Of a stretch of DNA of 64,000 nucleotides, positions 61,865 through 64,000 are shown in pieces. A program made the translations under genes and the position numbers. The stretch's first letter is position 1; the number at the start of each line of letters is the position of its first letter. The stretch is from JAWWOL01 sp033851545 (GTDB lineage Bacteria; Actinomycetota; Actinomycetes; JAWWOL01): contig JAWWOO010000044.1 in assembly GCA_033851545.1 (NCBI GenBank), forward strand, positions 40,432-104,431, read 5' to 3'. Below the pieces are notes generated by a model that had not been told where the DNA came from, searched no databases, and saw only the letters and a list, made by a program, of their open reading frames with translations.

Positions 61865-62400
61865 ATGGCGACCTGGCGCCGTTCGTCCGGCAGCACGACC
61901 CGGCCGGCCCCGCGGTTCGCGCCGAGCAGCTCGCGCAGCCGCTGCGTCGCCCGGTGGCCGTTGCTCTTCACCGTTCCCACACTGCAGCCGAGCGCGTCGG
62001 CGATCGAGCTCTCAGACAGGTCGGAGTAGTAGCGCAGCACCACGACCGCCCGCTGCTGGCGGGGCAGCTGGCGCAGCGCCTCCAGCACGCGCATCCGCTC
62101 GCCCACCATCTCGGCGCAGTCGGCGACGGACCGCTCGGGCGGCTGCGTGAGCACTTCTGGCCGGCGGCTGCGCGAGCGGCCGCCGTCGATGGCCAGGTTG
62201 ACCACGATCCTGCGGGCATAGCTCTCCGGATCGCCGGCGCGGTGCAGCCGCGGCCAGTGCCGCAGGGTGCGCTCGTACGCCGCCTGCACCAAGTCGTCCG
62301 CCCCCTGTCGCTCTCCGGCCAGCAGGACCGCCAGCCGTGTCATCCGGGCACTCGAGCCGTGTACGAAGTCCACGAAAGCATCGCGCTCCTGCTGGTTCAC
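61861..62400 (-). CDS. ECF sigma factor, SigE (streptomycete) family
   Basis: A 179-aa ECF sigma factor. Region 2 (about 8-75) contains FVDFVHGSSARMTRLAVLL, GADDLVQAAYERTLRHW and ARRIVVNLAIDGGR; region 4 (about 105-155) ends SIADALGCSVGTVKSNGHRATQRLREL. This pattern is the actinobacterial SigE-family type. GTG at 62400 follows GGAGAGG. It is the first gene of a compact unit running into the sugar transporter genes. Confidence 0.88.
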   Translation of the reverse strand: MNQQERDAFVDFVHGSSARMTRLAVLLAGERQGADDLVQAAYERTLRHWPRLHRAGDPESYARRIVVNLAIDGGRSRSRRPEVLTQPPERSVADCAEMVGERMRVLEALRQLPRQQRAVVVLRYYSDLSESSIADALGCSVGTVKSNGHRATQRLRELLGANRGAGRVVLPDERRQVAM

Positions 62401-62424
62401 GCCTGCCCGCCTCTCCAGAGGAAT

Positions 62425-62452
62425 ACAACGTCGACGGCGCCGTCTGCGTTGT
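62425..62452. promoter_or_regulatory. 28-bp palindrome in front of the sigma factor gene
   Basis: ACAACG-N2-GACGGC directly followed by GCCGTC-N2-CGTTGT forms a palindrome with only two interrupted base steps, 25 bp before the sigma gene start. It could be an operator or, in RNA, a hairpin next to the ribosome site. The 187-bp smc/sigma gap holds no other clear element. Confidence 0.5.
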
Positions 62453-62587
62453 CACGCCGCGCCGTACCGTTCGCGGCGGCAAACGGCAATCACGCTCACG
62501 GACGCTCACACGGAAGAAGCGTTGACCCAACGGGCAGAAAGGTCAAGCGTCGATTGCCCGAATGGTCACATCGATGTCAGATAGTGA

Positions 62588-64000
62588 TCAGACGGGCTCG
62601 ACCTCGCGCAACCGCTGGGAGATCACGGCGGTGATGCCATCGCCGCGCATGCTGACGCCGTAGAGCGCGTCGGCAATCTCCATCGTCCGCTTCTGGTGGG
62701 TGATGATGATCAGCTGCGAGGTGGAGCGGAGCTCGGAGAGCAGGTCGAGCAGCCGGCCGAGGTTGCGGTCGTCCAGCGCCGCCTCGACCTCGTCGAGCAC
62801 GTAGAACGGCGAGGGGCGGGCCCGGAAGATCGCGCAGAGGAAGGCCACCGCGGTCAGCGAGCGCTCGCCGCCCGAAAGCAGCGAGAGCCGCTTGACCTTC
62901 TTGCCCGGCGGCCGGGCCTCGATCTCGATGCCCGTCGCCAGCAGGTCGGCAGCGTCGGTCAGCACCAACCGGCCCTGCCCGCCGGGGAACAGCAGGGAGA
63001 ACACCGTCTCGAACTCCCGCGCCACGTCCTCGTACGCGCTGGAGAACACCTCGTGGATGCGCTCGTCGATGTCGCGCACGACCGTCATCAGGTCGCGCCG
63101 CGTCGCCTTGAGGTCCTCGAGCTGGGTCTGCAGGAAGGTGTGCCGCTCCTCGAGCGCCGAGAACTCCTCGAGTGCCAGCGGGTTGACCTTGCCCAGCAGC
63201 GCCAGCGCACGGTCGGCGGCGGCTGCCCGCTTCTGCTGTTCGGCCCGGTCGTAGGGGATGGTGGCCGAGACCTCGGCATCGTCGTCGTTGTCGGGCGCCG
63301 GCTCCGTGACGGGCACGGCGACGGCAGGCCCGTACTCAGCCATCAGCGACTCGGCCGCCACGCCGTAGTCCTCGAGCGCCTTGGCCTCGAGCGCCTCGAT
63401 CCGCAACCGCTGCTCGGCCCTGGCCACCTCGTCGCGATGCACGGCACTGGTCAGCGACTCGAGCTCGGCGGTCAGGTCCCGGTGCCGCCCGCGTACGGCA
63501 AGCAGCTCGCCCTCGCGGACGGTGCGGGAGGTCTCGGCCTCCTGGCGCTCGTCTGCAGCGGCCGCGAGCGAGCGCTCGACCGCGGTGAGGGCGACGGCTA
63601 CGCCCCGGGCAACCGCAGCCGCCGTGCGGGCCTCACGGGCCCGCCGGTCGCGCAGGGCGGCCCGCCGCTCACGCTCGGACCGCTCGGCCGCGGCGGCCCG
63701 GTCGAGCGCCTCGGCCCGTCCGGCCAGCGCGCGTGCCCGCTCCTCGGCGGTGCGCACCGCGAGTCGGGACTCCATCTCGGCTGTCCGGGCCTCGGCGGCG
63801 GCGGCGGCCAGCCGGTCGCGCTCGGCCGGGTCGGCGTCCTGATCCTGCGGTCCACCGTCGTCGTCCGTGGCCGCAGCGAGCCGGTCCTCGAGCTCGGCGA
63901 GACCGGCCAGGTCACGGTCGCGGGCCTCCTCGGCTCGGACCCGGGCCGCCTGCAGCCGGTCGGCCTCGGCCGCCGCGGCGCGCGCCGCGCCACCGAGCCG
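62588..64000 (-). CDS. smc: Chromosome partition protein SMC (3' part)
   Basis: The reading frame stays open to the window edge, so only the C-terminal 470 residues are seen. They contain a long Ala/Glu/Arg-rich coiled coil (the first 180 residues or so), then the C-terminal ATPase head with LSLLSGGERSLTAVAFL (signature) and FYVLDEVEAALDDRN (Walker B, D-loop). The hinge and N-terminal head lie outside. SMC compacts and segregates the chromosome with ScpAB. Confidence 0.95.
   Translation of the reverse strand, partial: RLGGAARAAAAEADRLQAARVRAEEARDRDLAGLAELEDRLAAATDDDGGPQDQDADPAERDRLAAAAAEARTAEMESRLAVRTAEERARALAGRAEALDRAAAAERSERERRAALRDRRAREARTAAAVARGVAVALTAVERSLAAAADERQEAETSRTVREGELLAVRGRHRDLTAELESLTSAVHRDEVARAEQRLRIEALEAKALEDYGVAAESLMAEYGPAVAVPVTEPAPDNDDDAEVSATIPYDRAEQQKRAAAADRALALLGKVNPLALEEFSALEERHTFLQTQLEDLKATRRDLMTVVRDIDERIHEVFSSAYEDVAREFETVFSLLFPGGQGRLVLTDAADLLATGIEIEARPPGKKVKRLSLLSGGERSLTAVAFLCAIFRARPSPFYVLDEVEAALDDRNLGRLLDLLSELRSTSQLIIITHQKRTMEIADALYGVSMRGDGITAVISQRLREVEPV

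Overview
The window is a piece of chromosome from a high-GC actinomycete. The supporting signs are very high GC with frequent GTG/TTG starts, the order smc...ftsY-amtB-glnK-glnD-ffh-rpsP-khpA-rimM-trmD-rplS-lepB-rnhB-DUF2469-yraN-comM-dprA-xerC-whiG...rpsB-tsf-pyrH-frr-cdsA-rlmN, a DUF2469 protein, a SigE-family ECF sigma factor and a GlnR-type box in front of amtB. I cannot name the genus. No rRNA, tRNA or CRISPR array is visible.

Left edge (1-3500). A chorismate mutase gene sits behind what looks like a complete ribosome-mediated attenuator: a 17-residue Tyr/Phe-rich leader peptide, alternative hairpins and an intrinsic terminator. Upstream lies a 454-bp MITE-like element with 25-bp terminal inverted repeats. 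Then comes a leftward operon (DUF5134 membrane protein, XdhC/CoxI-like protein, acidic small protein) that diverges from the cox genes across a striking mirror-image promoter/operator.

Aerobic CO oxidation (3500-12600). coxM-coxS-coxL encode a molybdenum CO dehydrogenase; CoxL carries the form I active-site motif AYACSFR. They are followed by an XdhC-YHS fusion, a molybdopterin nucleotidyltransferase, a MoxR ATPase (CoxD), CoxG and a VWA protein (CoxE), and a convergent LysR regulator. This set covers catalysis, cofactor making, Cu/S insertion and membrane anchoring.

Mixed metabolism (12600-30600). A cell-wall hydrolase lies behind a c-di-AMP (ydaO) riboswitch. Next are an amine oxidase-like flavoprotein, a secreted glycine-rich protein, and an ADH-amidohydrolase-DUF59 trio that resembles the accessory genes of propane/acetone monooxygenase clusters but has no monooxygenase here. 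An IclR regulator and an FKBP follow. The polyamine block consists of ALDH-potD-potA-potB-potC-speB running left, and an Lrp regulator plus aminotransferase running right. It should import agmatine/putrescine and convert it towards GABA/succinate.

Core housekeeping block (30600-56000). These are mostly leftward, tightly overlapping genes for RNA modification, phospholipid synthesis, translation, recombination/competence, SRP targeting and nitrogen signalling. Ribosomal proteins S2 and S16 have long Ala/Pro/Glu-rich tails, a 62-bp tandem repeat separates ffh from rpsP, and there are two PII genes in tandem between amtB and glnD.

Right edge (56000-64000). A rightward methyltransferase is followed by a six-gene leftward operon: ECF sigma factor, membrane partner, arabinose/ribose-type ABC importer (binding protein, ATPase, permease) and Tat-exported polysaccharide deacetylase. 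The 3' part of smc runs off the end.
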